From Vombatus ursinus (taxonomy: Eukaryota > Chordata > Mammalia > Diprotodontia > Vombatidae): DNA of 64,000 nt. Within the stretch, counting starts at the first letter, position 1. Each line of letters starts with the position of its first letter. Positions 46,596-58,460 of this stretch are shown piece by piece. The translations under genes and the position numbers were made by a program. The stretch is from NCBI RefSeq assembly GCF_900497805.2, contig NW_020954610.1:24066090-24130089 (forward strand). The letters run 5' to 3'. The notes beneath the pieces are model-generated. The model searched no databases and was not told the DNA's origin. It saw nothing but the letters and a program-made list of their open reading frames with translations.

Positions 46596-48739
46596 AAAGT
46601 CATGTTGATTTTCTTTCTGATTTCCTTACCCTTTCCTAAAGCCAGTAGTATTCCAACTAAACTTAATTTGTATTGGATTTAACAAAGCAGGACTGACACT
46701 ACTTCCTTTTATATTCTTAGCATCTGTTTCTATATACCTCCAAACTGGAGTAATTGAGGTTAGAATGGAATTGCATTGGAGAAAATGGTTGTGGTGCAAT
46801 AACACACATTCCCTGACTAATAGATTTTCTGCTCTAGTTAGATTTTTTCTCTACAACTGAGTCTATAACATAAAAATAATCATTTCCTTTGATATAGTAC
46901 TCTGTTTTTTCACTCTACAATTTAATTATAATATCCAAGATAGTTTTGATTGGATAGGAGCCAAGGTCAGTAAAAGATGGTTTAGTTACAAAAAAAGACC
47001 TGATATTTTGGCAAATTCTACAATAAAGTGAAACTATAAAATGGTCCCATTACATATCATCCATGGCCAGATCAATATTATAACTATAATTCTTTAACTT
47101 TGTCTCAGAGATCTCAGGATTTACATCAGTAAAACAAACAAACAAACAAACAAACAAACAAAGAAAAAAACCAAATATTTGTGTGCTCCTTAATTGGCTA
47201 AAATTAGAAGTTGGCATGACTGGAAAGAAAAGTGTATCTGTAGCTATATTCCACAGTGAACATATTTAAGAGGCTATTGGAATAACCCAGGTGTCAAGTA
47301 ATATTGTAACAAAATCCAATACTACCTGTGGGAAAATAAGGAATGAGTTTTTGCAAATTAAATAATAGTACTTGGTGACTGGGTATGATGATGAAGGAAT
47401 ACAAAATTCTAAATCTTTGAAAGCAAGTAAATGACAAAGAACGGTGATATACTTTTTGGGTTCTTTAAATAAGGCATATTTTTTAAGTTATGACAAAAAC
47501 TACATTGTCTATCTAAATCTCTTGTCTATTTCCTGTCATTAGGCTGAATCCAGAAATAATGGCCATGTTTGTAGAATAGGCTTTGATTACACCGAACTAT
47601 TGTATACCACACTAGAATAGAATTGAGAGGTGATGTGGAACCCATCTTGCTTTTTCGTTTGGTTTACATTTTAAAAATATTTTAGCTCAACTCTGCTTCC
47701 TCTTTTCCTTTCTCCCATATGAGAAGGGTCCTTTGAACATGTGTTGTGTAGCTCTTGAACGTCTTAACTTAATGAACTGAAGTAATTTGTTTCAGCCTGA
47801 CAAGTGCTGACTATAACTAGAAGACACTCCATGTTGTGTTCCTAGTCTAAAGATTACACTATAAACTTTACTCTTTGAGAAAGTGAAGCTTCTTTGTTTG
47901 TTATTAGCGTGTTGTTTTTCAAGTTTATTTTATATTTTTTCCAGAAAGAAACATAAGTAACAGACTTTTTTTTTTCCATTTAAAGAAGATACCAATGATT
48001 TTCGTGCACATTCAAGGCATGGTTAACAATTACTCTGACAGCAGCATTGAAATCCCTTGCCTGATAGGTAGAAAGGAACAAAGAAAGCCTCGGACAGAGT
48101 GATTGTGTTTAATTGACTCTCTACTTCTCTGGGTTTTTGTTTGTTTGTTTTTGTATATATATATATATATTTGTGTGGGGTGCTCTACCTAGAAAGATGA
48201 GAATAATATATCAGTGGCTATTATTATTATGGTATACTGATTTTGACTGTAACAGAATATTCATAGCTCTCTTAGTCAAGATACCCGCTGTATCTTATGG
48301 AGTGAATTTTGTCAGTAGGCTTGCAGTTTTTTCTGCCCACTCTATGCTCTAGCAATGTTACAAAAACTGTTTTGTTTTGTTTTCTTTCCTGACTGAATTT
48401 AGAAGGAGAGATCAATTAATTTCTTGTTTATTTTCTCATGCTTTTGCAGGTGTGTAAATATGGGTGTATATGTGTGTTGAAATTTATCTAATAACATTTT
48501 TCATACTCTAAACTCTGAGAGTATGTATGGTAGAATGTAGCCCAGCTATAGTTGAGCCTTCCTTTCTCCACCTCTCAGAGAGAGCTAATTTATTGCCTAT
48601 ATCAAGATAAGTGATAGGAAACTAAGTGGAGTCTCATGCTATTTGGTACTTGCCCTTTTTCTGACCAACAAGACTGAAAGGCTAATCATGAATGCAGTAT
48701 TCAGAAGGTCTGAGGCAACTAATTACTGGTTTCGTTATG
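46596..48739. other. Anonymous non-coding stretch
   Basis: It contains an (AAAC)n at 47131-47163 and a possible dispersed repeat at 47260-47400 ('gaggctattggaataaccca'). No coding frame was recognised. Confidence 0.45.
47131..47163. repeat. (AAAC)n microsatellite
   Basis: About 8 pure AAAC units. Confidence 0.95.
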
Positions 48740-49170
48740 TCACTTCTCTAATGGGAAATCTCCAAAGGTTTCCTGTGGCTTACCAGATAAAGTCCAAGCT
48801 CTTCCAGCTGATATCCAAAGCTCTCACTAATCTTGATCTTATGTACTTATCCAACTTTAAGCTCTAATGCTTCCTAACCCCTACTTCATTTATGTATCAT
48901 TGTCTGCTTAAGGCCCTTTCTTGTCTTCTTCAGCCCACCTCCTATTTAAATCTTACCCACCTGAATCCAAATAAAATCTCACTTTCTTTATGAGGACTTC
49001 TCTAAACAGTATAATTTATACTTTTTTTTGAATATTTACTGTCCTTTGGTTTGTATCACTTAATTTTTCATCACTAAGTCATATATTATTATGCATTGTT
49101 ATATGTATTTCATTGATGCATCGCCCCTAACTAGATTTTTAAGCCACTAGGGAACTAAGAGCAAGACTTT
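48740..49170 (+). mobile_element. L2 LINE 3' end
   Basis: 'tttcctgtggcttaccagat', 'aaagtccaagctcttccagc', 'tcttgatcttatgtacttat' and 'actagatttttaagccacta' follow the L2 3' UTR order. L1-9 abuts or interrupts it at about 49175. Confidence 0.7.
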
Positions 49171-49175
49171 CTTTT

Positions 49176-50077
49176 CATGGTCAAATGATATGAACAGGCA
49201 GTTTTCAGAAAAAAGAAATCAAAGTTATCTATAGCCATATAAAAACATGCTCAAAATCACTATTGATTGGAGAAATGCAAATTAAAACAGCTTTAAGGTA
49301 ACATTTCACACCTATCAGAAATGACAAATGCTGGAGGGGATAAGGAAAAATAGGTACACTAATATACTGTTGGTGAAATAATGAACTGGCCCAATATTCT
49401 GAAGTACAATTTTATAGCCAAATGGTTATAAAATTGGGCATACTACTAGGCAGCAATATTACTACATCTATACCCCAAAGAGATAAAAAGAAAAGGACCT
49501 ATATGTACAAAAGTGTTCATAGAAACTCCTTTGGTGGTGGCAAAGAATTGGAAATCAAAGGATTGTTTATCAATTGGGGAATGGCTGATACAAATTGTAG
49601 CATATGATTGTGATACAGTACTATTATGTTATAAGAAATGATGAGGAGGCTAGTTTAAAAAAAATGGCAAGACCTAAATGAACTGATGTAAAGTGAAGTG
49701 AGAACTGGCAGATCATTGTGCACAGTAACAGCAATGTTGTAATGGTTATCAATTGTAAAAAAAAAAACAAAAACAAAACCCTTGGATACTCTGATTAATA
49801 TAGTGATCCAAGACAATTCCAAAGGACCTATAATGTAAAAAAAAATGTTATGCACCTCCAAAGAGAGAACTGATGGACTCTGAGTACAATTTTAAAGTAT
49901 AATTTGCTCACTTTCTTTTTTTTGCAATGTTACTTATATGGAAATATGTTTTGTGTGATTTCACATATATACATGATATCATTTTTTTTTTCTTTTTAGT
50001 GGCTAGAGGAGGGTCAAGAAGGAGAGAGGAAATTTAAGAAAACAATATTAAAAATAAATAAATAATAATTTAAAAAA
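49176..50077 (+). mobile_element. L1-9: 5'-truncated L1 3' end
   Basis: It enters ORF2 at 'catggtcaaatgatatgaac' (human 'KKWAKDMNRHFS' region). It passes 'attggagaaatgcaaattaa' and IPQRDKKKRTYMY and ends in an A-rich tail (AAAATAAATAAATAATAATT). It is an ordinary dead LINE tail. Confidence 0.88.
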
Positions 50078-50087
50078 TTTCCACCTG

Positions 50088-50232
50088 AGCTCCCCAACAC
50101 TGAAAGTCTTTAAACAGGGGTCAAGTTGGTCACTTGTCAGTGTGTTGTCTAAGACATTCATAACTCAAATAGGGGTGGTGCTTAAATGGCTTTCAAGGTA
50201 CCTTCCAACTCTGAGATTCTACAAGTCTACTA
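50088..50232 (+). mobile_element. L3/CR1 LINE 3' end
   Basis: 'gaaagtctttaaacaggggt', 'ggtcacttgtcagtgtgttg' and 'ttcaaggtaccttccaactc' plus 'tgagattcta' match the sense CR1/L3 3' terminus. Confidence 0.75.
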
Positions 50233-50235
50233 TTC

Positions 50236-51837
50236 TGTTTTAGAACTTACATTGTTAAAGCATATTATTTCAAAGTCACTCATGTGAATAATAATTATAA
50301 ACCCCTTTGTTGTTTATGGATTTGTTAATGTTTCATTAAAATCTTTGAACTAGAACAATTCCCTTACTGAAATACCTGATGAGGAATGATTTCCTTACTG
50401 GTTTCACCGCAACCAAAGACAAATTGTTAAAGAATGTTTCCTTTGAGTATAATAAACTAATAAGCTCTGAGATCTAATAGCTTAACAAAACACATTTGGA
50501 AGAAGGAGCTACCCCCTACCTCTCAACCAATGGTTTAATGCTTCATTGGTCACTTTATCAGCTCTCATATTCTACTCTACTTTTATGATTTTATTATTTC
50601 TGAATCTCACAATAAGTTATTAATCTTTTTATGTACATAGAATTAGCTTAGGGAGTAGTATTTGGTTTTCTGAGCAAAATAGATATCTAGTTCATTTTTA
50701 CAAGGCTTTGTGCCCAAGTGCCTTATTAAATTGCCTCCCTCTCCCCCTTTCATTGCATGTGTGTGTTCTTAGCAGTTGCCAAGCAACTCCTGTAATACTT
50801 TGGTAAAAATATTCTGTGGATATTTTTCAGAATAGACATAATGGAGTCATTGCTCCCTTATAATGACTGAGGTTATACTTGTTCAAATGGCAAATTAGAC
50901 ACTGTAACTAAAGATTAGTATTTAATGCTATAATAAGCAAAAATTTCTCTTCAACTGTAATCTATTTGGTCCAACTGCCATTTTCTCAAATACAGAAAAT
51001 GTTAATTCAGGGTTAAAAAAATAAAGCTGATAAATACCACAAGCAAAATTTTTATTAAATTAAATAAAATAAGGCTATTATATTAACTTCATCTTTTAAA
51101 AGTTACAATTATACATTATAAAATCATACTCTATAATTATAACTTAATTATGTTATAATATATAATTTTATAATTACTATACAATACAATATAATTATAC
51201 ATTATAATAACAAAATATTAATACTTACTGTGAAATATTAATTTTCTATCTAGATGGTTAATGTGGCATAAAACCCTTGTAGTTTTCTCTGACTTGTCCA
51301 TATTTTCAGAGTAGGACAATCATAATTTGAACCCATGTCCTTTAATTTAAAATGCGGTATTTTTTTCTATTTCACCATGTGTTCCCTAAAACCAATGAGA
51401 AAGTGATTTCAATTCATTTCAGTAAGTCTTATTTGGGCACGTTTTATGGACACAACACTTGATTTGATAAGAAATATAAAAAGAGTATGTAGTATATTCC
51501 TTTCTCTTAAGGACATCTGTGTTCTAGATGAACTGGATAGACTAGACCTGAAATTTCATTGATTTAGGCAACTCTTTTGTGAGAAAATTCTCTCTATTAA
51601 GGCAGGTAAGAAGTTTTTCCATAACTGAAAATCTTAGAGCATTGTATAGAGCACTGAGAATTTAAGTGACTTGAAGCCTGCTCTTCCTAGTCTTGCAAAC
51701 AGCTAGCTCTCTATGCACTGAAGGCCCAAAATAGAATGGTTCTTTTCTAGTCTTATCTAATTGAACCTGTGCAACTTTTAGAAACCCTTTGCCCTTTGCT
51801 TAATTTCTCACTATATACATATATGCAAACATATATA

Positions 51838-51840
<3 letters not shown>
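50236..51840. other. Repeat-poor non-coding stretch
   Basis: No transposon was named. A very TA-rich block lies at 51040-51240, and an RFX-type X-box palindrome lies at 50775-50787. No coding frame was seen. Confidence 0.45.
50775..50787. promoter_or_regulatory. RFX X-box-like palindrome
   Basis: GTTGCCAAGCAAC fits the X-box form GTNRCC-N(0-3)-RGYAAC exactly, with a one-base spacer. It lies in a repeat-poor stretch, but a 13-mer alone is weak evidence for binding. Confidence 0.35.
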
Positions 51841-51883
<43 letters not shown>

Positions 51884-51905
51884 GAGGTCAGTTTTTTTTT
51901 TTTTT
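51841..51905. repeat. (TG)n then T run
   Basis: About 20 TG units to 51882, then a T run at 51892-51905. Confidence 0.95.
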
Positions 51906-51990
51906 ACTACTGGAATGTAACTCCTTCCTTTTTACCTAAATATATTTTCATATGCTTTACGTTGGCTTCACAGCTTAGCACAGTATTAGA
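51906..51990 (+). mobile_element. L2 LINE 3' end fragment
   Basis: 'ctactggaatgtaactcctt' and 'cacagcttagcacagtatta' match the last L2 blocks. Confidence 0.55.
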
Positions 51991-52080
51991 AACATAAAAT
52001 CACAGAATTTTAGAGCTGAAAAAGGCTTTACAAATCATTCACTTTAACCCATTTATTTTATAAATTAAGAAAAATGTCTC
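51991..52080 (-). mobile_element. MIR or L3 fragment, antisense
   Basis: 'atcacagaattttagagctg' followed by 'aaaaaggctttacaaatcat' and 'cccatttattttataaatta' has the reversed MIR/L3 order. The family is not certain. Confidence 0.5.
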
Positions 52081-53324
52081 ATGCTGGTGAACTGATACCC
52101 TTATTAATAATATAAATAAATAACAGTAAAACTACTTTCTTGTTTATCAAGAAATATACTTTCCTTACTTTTCTCAGGACACTTTCCCATTCATTCATCC
52201 ACATTTGACACTTAATTAGGTTACTACTTTGGTTCCCTTTCCTGAGATGTAGTTGTACCTCAGCTTTCCTCCAAGATTTTGTCAAATAAGCTCTTCTATT
52301 CTGAAAATTCCCCATTCCTGACCCATTCCTTTGAAAATATTCCTGATGTTTCCTCTGAAAATTCACCTTTTTCTCATATTAGAGAAAGTGTAATAGAATA
52401 TTTTCTACTCCCTTTGAACTCATCTTTATCCCCTAATCCTCATTTTCATAAAAAAACATTTTGTCAGTACTGTATTCTTGTTCATTATGAATGTCATACT
52501 TTTTCACAAAAGCAGCTTTCAGGATCTTATATTCCTAAATGCCTTCTTCCGTTGGACTCCTAAAATTTTTTTCCCTCTGAGATCTTACTTTCCAGACTTT
52601 CATCTCATTTCCTTTGCTGTCTCTCTTCCTTGTTTTTCATGTATAGTTCAGTGGTATTGCTCAGAGATGAAGAGTTATAAATATTACATGTTTTATTATC
52701 ATTAATGGACTGTTTAAGAAAGAATATTTTATACTACAAATAAATATCCAAGAGTTAGAGATGTGTTAAAAGGACCCCAATTACTAAAGGAAATATTCAT
52801 GAATAAATACTTGAGTAGGGAACATTGAAAAAAAACTGCACATTAATTTTCAGTGATGTGGAGTGAAGGGAAGGGAGATATTTTGCATCCATCTAGATTT
52901 ATTGGACTTAGTTATGACATACAACCAACAAATACTGTGGGATTTTAAAAAAATCCTCATAGAGTGTGTGCTTTTAAAATACGATCATTTCATTTTTCTA
53001 GTCTTTGGGAATGAAACCAAATTCCATCTGTTGTCCCCTTGAATGACTGATTCCCTTTCTTCATGTCAAAGTTAATTATGAATAGTTTTCAGAAATTATT
53101 GCTTCCCGGCTTGGGAACAAAAACTAGCTCCTTTCAACAGAGACTTCTCCCTGATCAGCAGGAGTCTAGTTGTTTTTATGCAGTTTGATGTGCAGAACTT
53201 TGAAAAGAACCTGGCAATTAGGAACACTGAGTTTCTAATAAGCTGATCCTAATTTTTATAGCCTATCTATCTTCCAACTTCTCTCATGTGAGTCAAGGGG
53301 GGAAAAGTCATAGTCTATATTACC
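52081..53324. other. Anonymous non-coding stretch
   Basis: A pair of overlapping frames (52079-52366 minus, 52279-52563 plus) is the longest here but neither resembles a known domain. A near-repeat 'ctgaaaattccccattcctg' / 'ctgaaaattcacctttttct' lies around 52301-52375. Confidence 0.4.
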
Positions 53325-53815
53325 TTACCTATCACAGAATGACAGAGGTTGATGGAATCTCAAAGTCATTTAATACAATTGTACCTATGAATACACAGCA
53401 GCCAAAAGGTGATATCCAACTACTCTGGTATGTGGGGGTGGGGTGGGGTAGAAAAGGATCCTTTATCTCCTCAGGTGACACATTTGAATTTGGGGTAGCT
53501 CTAAATGTTAAGAAATGTTTCTTTACATTCTGCCAAAGCTTGATTCTCATCATTTTAACCTATTTCTTCTGCTTCTGAATCTGAGGCCATTTAAAAAAAA
53601 AAATCTAAGGGTTTTTAATAGTCAGTTAGCCCAACCTACATCAGACCAGGAATCACCTTTATAACATCCTTGACTCATTAACCAAACTTCATTTGAAAAC
53701 TTTCCTTAATAGGAAGTCAACACTACGATTTGGAGGAAGTCCTTGTTAATAAAGTTTTTTTTCTCTATATGAAGGCTAAAATTGCCTTATTTTGACTATA
53801 AGTCCCACCTGTTAA
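53325..53815 (-). mobile_element. L3/CR1-like LINE 3' fragments, antisense
   Basis: Two pieces. At 53325-53580 there is 'gtagctctaaatgttaagaa' followed by 'atgtttctttacattctgcc'. At 53600-53815 there is 'agttagcccaacctacatca', 'gaccaggaatcacc' and 'taacatccttgactcatta'. Both fit the reversed L3/CR1 3' UTR, possibly two overlapping copies. Confidence 0.6.
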
Positions 53816-54140
53816 TGTAAAGACAGTAGCGAAGGATACAAAATGTGTGTATGTTTGTATATATAGATATAGGACGTATGTATGTGTGTATATATGCATT
53901 CTTTATGATATCGAGCTAGAACAGTAGATTATCCAGTCCAGTATTCGGAAAGTGGCACAAGGCTTATTTTGTGAAAGACAAAAAGAATTTATCTTAAGAG
54001 GTAAGGAAGGAGTGCTCTGAACATGTCAGTAAATTGTGAGTTTTTAAAGCACATGAACTAACATACTTCCATTGCATCACTTTCATTACTTAACTTAGTA
54101 TATAGAATATATTCAGTGAATATTTGTTACATTAATGTTC

Positions 54141-54397
54141 AACAGCAACAATAATAAACATTTATATAGTGCTTTATATTTTGCAAAGTGCTTTACAAAT
54201 ATTAGCTCATTTGATGCACACAATAACCCTGGAAGGTAGGTACTATTATTGTCTCCATTTTAAAGATGAAGAAACTGAAGCAGAGCTTAATTGATTTGCT
54301 CAAGGTCACACAGCAAGTATATGCGTGAAGCAGGACTTGGACTCATGTCTCCCTGACTCCAGGCCCAGTGTTCTATCCTCTATGCTATCTAGCTGCC
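54141..54397 (-). mobile_element. MIR3-like CORE-SINE, near full length
   Basis: Antisense copy. The trinucleotide-rich tail (ACAATAATAA) is on the left, then 'acatttatatagtgctttat', 'caaagtgctttacaaatatt', 'aggtaggtactattattgtc', 'gaagaaactgaagc' and 'aaggtcacacagcaagtata'. The tRNA-like head, reading GGCAGCTAGATAGCAT on the minus strand, lies on the right. It is well preserved. Confidence 0.9.
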
Positions 54398-54405
54398 TTC
54401 TATAT

Positions 54406-54657
54406 CAGGTTTTCTTAACTTTTTAATTTTTAATTTACTCTTTAATTAAAAAATTATATTATAGACTCTTTTTGCACTTTAGTAAATCCTATGAACCTCT
54501 TCTTATAATAATGTTTTATGTGCATAAAATAAAATACATAAAATTATAAATGAAACCAACTATATTGAAATAATTATCTATATGTATGTATGTATATGTA
54601 CACACACATAAACATATATATGCGAATTTTGGCCTCACCCCAGGTTAAAAACATCTG
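54406..54657. mobile_element. hAT-like non-autonomous DNA transposon
   Basis: About 250 bases bounded by imperfect inverted ends, CAGGTTTTCTTAAC on the left and GTTAAAAACATCTG on the right. The internal sequence includes 'aaaataaaatacataaaatt' and 'gaaaccaactatattgaaat'. The 8-base flanks (54398-54405, 54658-54665) match at 5 of 8 positions, which is compatible with an old 8-bp hAT duplication. A TA/CA tract lies inside. There is no transposase; it would have been moved in trans. Confidence 0.6.
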
Positions 54658-54665
54658 CTTTAGAT

Positions 54666-55374
54666 CCTTGCCATCTAAGTATTTAGTTACTCAGTATCCC
54701 AAATCTCAATCAACAGATTTATTTGGTCCAAATCTTAACATATTTTTTTTCATCGTATACTTTTCTCTATCATTAAGGAGAAGTTTTAGAATGTTTCATT
54801 TGTTGAGTAATAGGGAGATGGAGTAGATACAAGGTGGGAACAGGAGAAAAGCAGAGATGAAGAGATGAAGGGGCTAAATTGTTGATATTACACACTACCA
54901 AAATTCAAGTGAAATGACCCTATTACCCCAGTAGTAAAAGTCTAACTCATTTGCCACTTTTTTCTTTTGTGTGGGTGTTCATCTCCCCCCCGCATAGTCT
55001 AATAATAAGTCCTTATAAATAGTAGAAGAGCTGGTTGATTCAACATCATTTTTCCTATGTTGGCCCAACTTTTATCCTGTATGCTTACCTTTTCTGGCTT
55101 GGTATTGACTTTGGTTTCTGATTTTTGTTCGTGTAAAAAATTAGCTACTATTTCTAAGCCATGCTAGGGGTTACTCACCTTATTCTTGTCTAGTACTCAG
55201 ATTCTAGTTCTTTATAATATTCTTGCTTTGAATCTTGAAATATAATCCCTTCATCAAACATCTGAAGGGAGGTCATTCAGAAAAAGGATGAGATTTGCTT
55301 CTGCTTAGATTCATACCACAGTGTTCACTATGCCATAAGGAAATAGAATAGGATAAAGATAGTTGCAATTTATA
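54666..55374. other. Anonymous non-coding stretch
   Basis: No repeat or frame was recognised. A short CCCCCCCC run lies near 54990. Confidence 0.4.
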
Positions 55375-55484
55375 TAAAATGGAGATAATATTATTTGTGA
55401 TACTTATCTTAAAGGCTTGTTGTAAGGAAAGCATGTTGCAGACCTTCAAGTAATATATAAATATATAAATATGAATTACTATTA
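55375..55484 (+). mobile_element. MIR3-like CORE-SINE 3' fragment
   Basis: 'aaatggagataatattattt', 'aaaggcttgttgtaaggaaa' and the closing 'tatataaatatgaa' are the sense MIR3 3' part. It continues directly into the trinucleotide tract that follows. Confidence 0.65.
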
Positions 55485-55545
55485 CTACTGCTGCTGCTGC
55501 TACTACTACTACTACTACTACTACAACAACTACTACTACTATTCT
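55485..55545. repeat. Compound CTG-CTA trinucleotide microsatellite
   Basis: Four CTG units (55488-55499) lead into about 8 TAC units, two CAA units and three more TAC units. It sits exactly at the 3' end of a MIR3-like fragment. Confidence 0.92.
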
Positions 55546-56689
55546 GTTGGCAATAATTCATTTGAAAGCCTTGCCAACTATTTTTTTTATCAGTAAATTT
55601 TAATTTGTGAGGAATATAGCAGTGCGTTTACCTAGCATGAAAGTAACACAGCTGTGCCTTAACCTCTGTAGTGGCTACCTCTCTGAAGCTAGACAGAGAC
55701 ATGATCTTAGCCCTCTTCTTTATTTCAACAAAGATCAGCACAGATACCCATGATCCTGATATTTGAATTTTGAGAGCAGTGAAGGGCAAGTCATTCTCTC
55801 AGTTAAATCCTCAGCTGGGGAATTCAATTTTTCACTGGCTATAGAGTGTCACATTCTGTTTGATGTTTTTTTTAAGGATAGTAAAAGGCATAGCTATTCA
55901 CTTTATCCTGTGACTCATATAGCTACTAATAAGTGGTGGCAGTCCTTCATTGCTGCTGGGTATAGGGAACATACCACATTTTGCATTTTGCATTTGAATT
56001 TATACAGATAATCTTTTTGTAAGAACAAAGGCCTCTGCCTTTATACCACCTATACCCCAAGAAAACAAGGAAAAGCCAATCAAGCATTACAATGGACAGG
56101 TCATAATTGTCCCATGTTCCATAGATATTTGTTTAATATTGCAATTCATTTTCCAGTTCAAAGCAATTAACAACAACAACAACAACAAAAAAGCAAATCC
56201 AATATTCAGCCAGGTCTTGATTATTCATGTCAATAGAGAGGCAACATCACAAAGAATCCAAAATAGATGACAGTCAACAAGTTATGTATGTTTATTTGAT
56301 TTTGGGATTCATTGAATGGATTTATTTTTCAGCATATTTACTTTTCTAGTGACACTTTATATAGACCAGTTGTTTTTCATTTCCTTTTTATAATTGCATA
56401 TGTATATAAACTTTTTCCAGGCTTGATGCAGTCTGGTCTCTAGAGAAAAAGACAAGCTATTTGATATTGTTTTTTCTGGTTCTTTATCACCCACCCAGGA
56501 GCTCCAGGGAGGCAAATTACTTAAAACTTAGACTTGGCTCATGTCTAGGCTATTAAAAAACGAGCTGAGTTTCAGTTGTCTATGAGACAGGGAGTATGAA
56601 ATATATATAGTTAGCTGAAGATGCATGCCTGGAGCTAAGGAGAGATAATATGGCAGACCATATAGATCTGACAGTCATGTGGATAGAGA
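55546..56689. other. Anonymous non-coding stretch
   Basis: No gene was seen. A short (AAC)n lies at 56168-56189. An 82-codon frame at 55763-56011 resembles no family. Confidence 0.4.
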
Positions 56690-57241
56690 TGATAATAACA
56701 ATTAATAAATTAATGATAATTAACATTTTTATAGTGCTTATTATGTGCCAGGCACTGCTAAATCCTTTATTTTCTCAATTGAGCCTCTTAACAACCCTGG
56801 GAGGTAGGTACTATTATTGTCATCATTTTATAGACGAAGAAATTGAGGTAAACAAAGATTAAGTGACTTGCCCAAAATCATATAGTTTATAGGTATTTGA
56901 GGACTAATTTGGGAAAGCTAGGTGGCACAGTGGCTAGAGTGTTGGACCTAAAGTCAGGAAAACTCATCTTCCTGATTTCAAATCTGCTAGGCATTTAATA
57001 GCTATGTGACCCTGGGCAAGTCACTTAACTCTGTTTCCCTTAGTTCCTCATATGCAAAATGAGATGAAGAAAGAAACAGCAAATCACTTCAGTACCTTTC
57101 CCAAGAAAACCTCAACTGGTGTCATGAAGTCGGATGTGACTGAAACAACTGAACAACAACAACAAACAACAAGGACTGATTTGGATTCAAGTCTTCCTTA
57201 CTCCAGGCCCAGTGCTCTAATCACTGTCACCAAGCTGCCCC
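56690..57241 (-). mobile_element. MIR3-like CORE-SINE split by a second SINE
   Basis: Antisense. The left part (56690-56912) holds 'aacatttttatagtgcttat', 'gaggtaggtactattattgt' and 'attaagtgacttgcccaaaa'. The right part (57185-57241) holds 'ctccaggcccagtgctctaa' and the head end CAAGCTGCCC. The two parts join smoothly once the insert at 56913-57171 is ignored. Confidence 0.9.
56913..57171 (+). mobile_element. tRNA-headed SINE with RTE-type tail (MAR1-like), nested
   Basis: The head is GCTAGGTGGCACAGTGG, the body 'gtgaccctgggcaagtcact', and the RTE-type 3' part 'gaagtcggatgtgactgaaa' with an (AAC)n tail. Target-site duplication: AGGACTAATTTGG (56900-56912) and AGGACTGATTTGG (57172-57184), one mismatch. 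It is inserted inside a MIR3 copy. Confidence 0.93.
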
Positions 57242-58094
57242 TACTGATGAGGTCACAAAATAAAAGCATGCAGGGTAAGGAGAGAACTGAAGACAGTCTT
57301 GGAGTATACATGGTTAAGGGCAAGATGCAAGTAATAAATCAGCAAAAGAGACTGGGAAAGAAAAGTCAGACATGTAGAAAGAGAATTGAGAGAGAGATTT
57401 TATGAAAACCAAGAGAGGAGAGAGTATCCAAGAATACAGTTCAGTGAAGAGCATCAAATGCAGCAAAAGGGTGAACAAGGATGAGCAATGAGAAAAGGCC
57501 ATCAGACTGGGCAGATAACTGGCAACTGGATACTAAAATTTCAGTTGAGTGATGACCTCATAAACATAAACTCATACACAAAATTGCAAAACAGGAGTGG
57601 AAGTGAAGTCAACATGTGCAGACTTTTCAATATAATGGCATAACTATCATACAAAGGAAAAACTGTATGTATAACATTAAGCCATGATTTCAACAAAGAC
57701 ATTTTTTCTTTTATCAAGGAAACTCTGAAAATCACCATAATTTTCTTTTATTTGGACATTTGGTCACATTTCTTTGTTATCTGAATTCCCTGGGCCTATT
57801 TTTATGTTGATGATTTTCACCCCTAGCCTCTCGTGGTCTCCCTTCCTAATCACTCCTTCATAATACATGCCATGGATGAGGTAAAACATGGAGTTTTGAA
57901 ATCCCTAGAACCATAAATCTTCATCTTTATCCTTACCATTTTCACCCCATATTACAACTCTTACTCTGAGAAATGCAATCTTATTAACACATTTTTTTCC
58001 CCTTTGGACAGGGGATATCAAAGGATCATCCAATATTCCAATCTCCATCCCTTGTTTCCAAATGAAAAGACCATTCATTCTTTGACCGTCATTC
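57242..58094. other. Anonymous non-coding stretch
   Basis: Purine-rich at 57340-57500. No repeat was named and no credible gene was seen. Confidence 0.4.
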
Positions 58095-58240
58095 CAATAT
58101 ACATGTTTTCTCCCTTCCACTATACTGTAAGCTCCTTCAAGGCATGGATTTCCCTGCTATAGCATCTGTATCCCCACTACTTAACAATGTTCTTGGCTTA
58201 TAGTGTTTAATATATGATTCAATCATTCATATATTCCTGA
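58095..58240 (+). mobile_element. L2 LINE 3' end
   Basis: 'cttccactatactgtaagct' followed by 'ccttcaaggcatgg' and the closing 'agtgtttaatatatgattc' are the L2 terminus. Confidence 0.7.
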
Positions 58241-58261
58241 GAAAGGGAAGAGAATAAGCCT

Positions 58262-58460
58262 TAATGTTCCAGAAACCATGCTGAGCACTTTCTAAATATT
58301 ATCTCATTTGATCTTTACAACTATAAGTTAGATGCTATTATTATCCCCATTTTACAGTTGAGGAAACTGAGGTAGATAGAAGTTAAATGACTTACCTGTG
58401 TTCATACAACTCAGATTCCTCACTACAGGACCAACATCCTGTGCATTGTGCCACTTAGAA
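58262..58460 (-). mobile_element. MIR3-like CORE-SINE, antisense
   Basis: 'aaatattatctcatttgatc', 'ttattatccccattttacag', 'ttgaggaaactgaggtagat' and 'gtgcattgtgccacttag' are in the reversed MIR3 order. Confidence 0.85.

Noticed and set aside
52079-52563. Two overlapping frames of 94-95 codons on opposite strands
   Set aside because: Neither resembles a known domain and mutual antisense overlap is expected by chance in a stop-poor patch.
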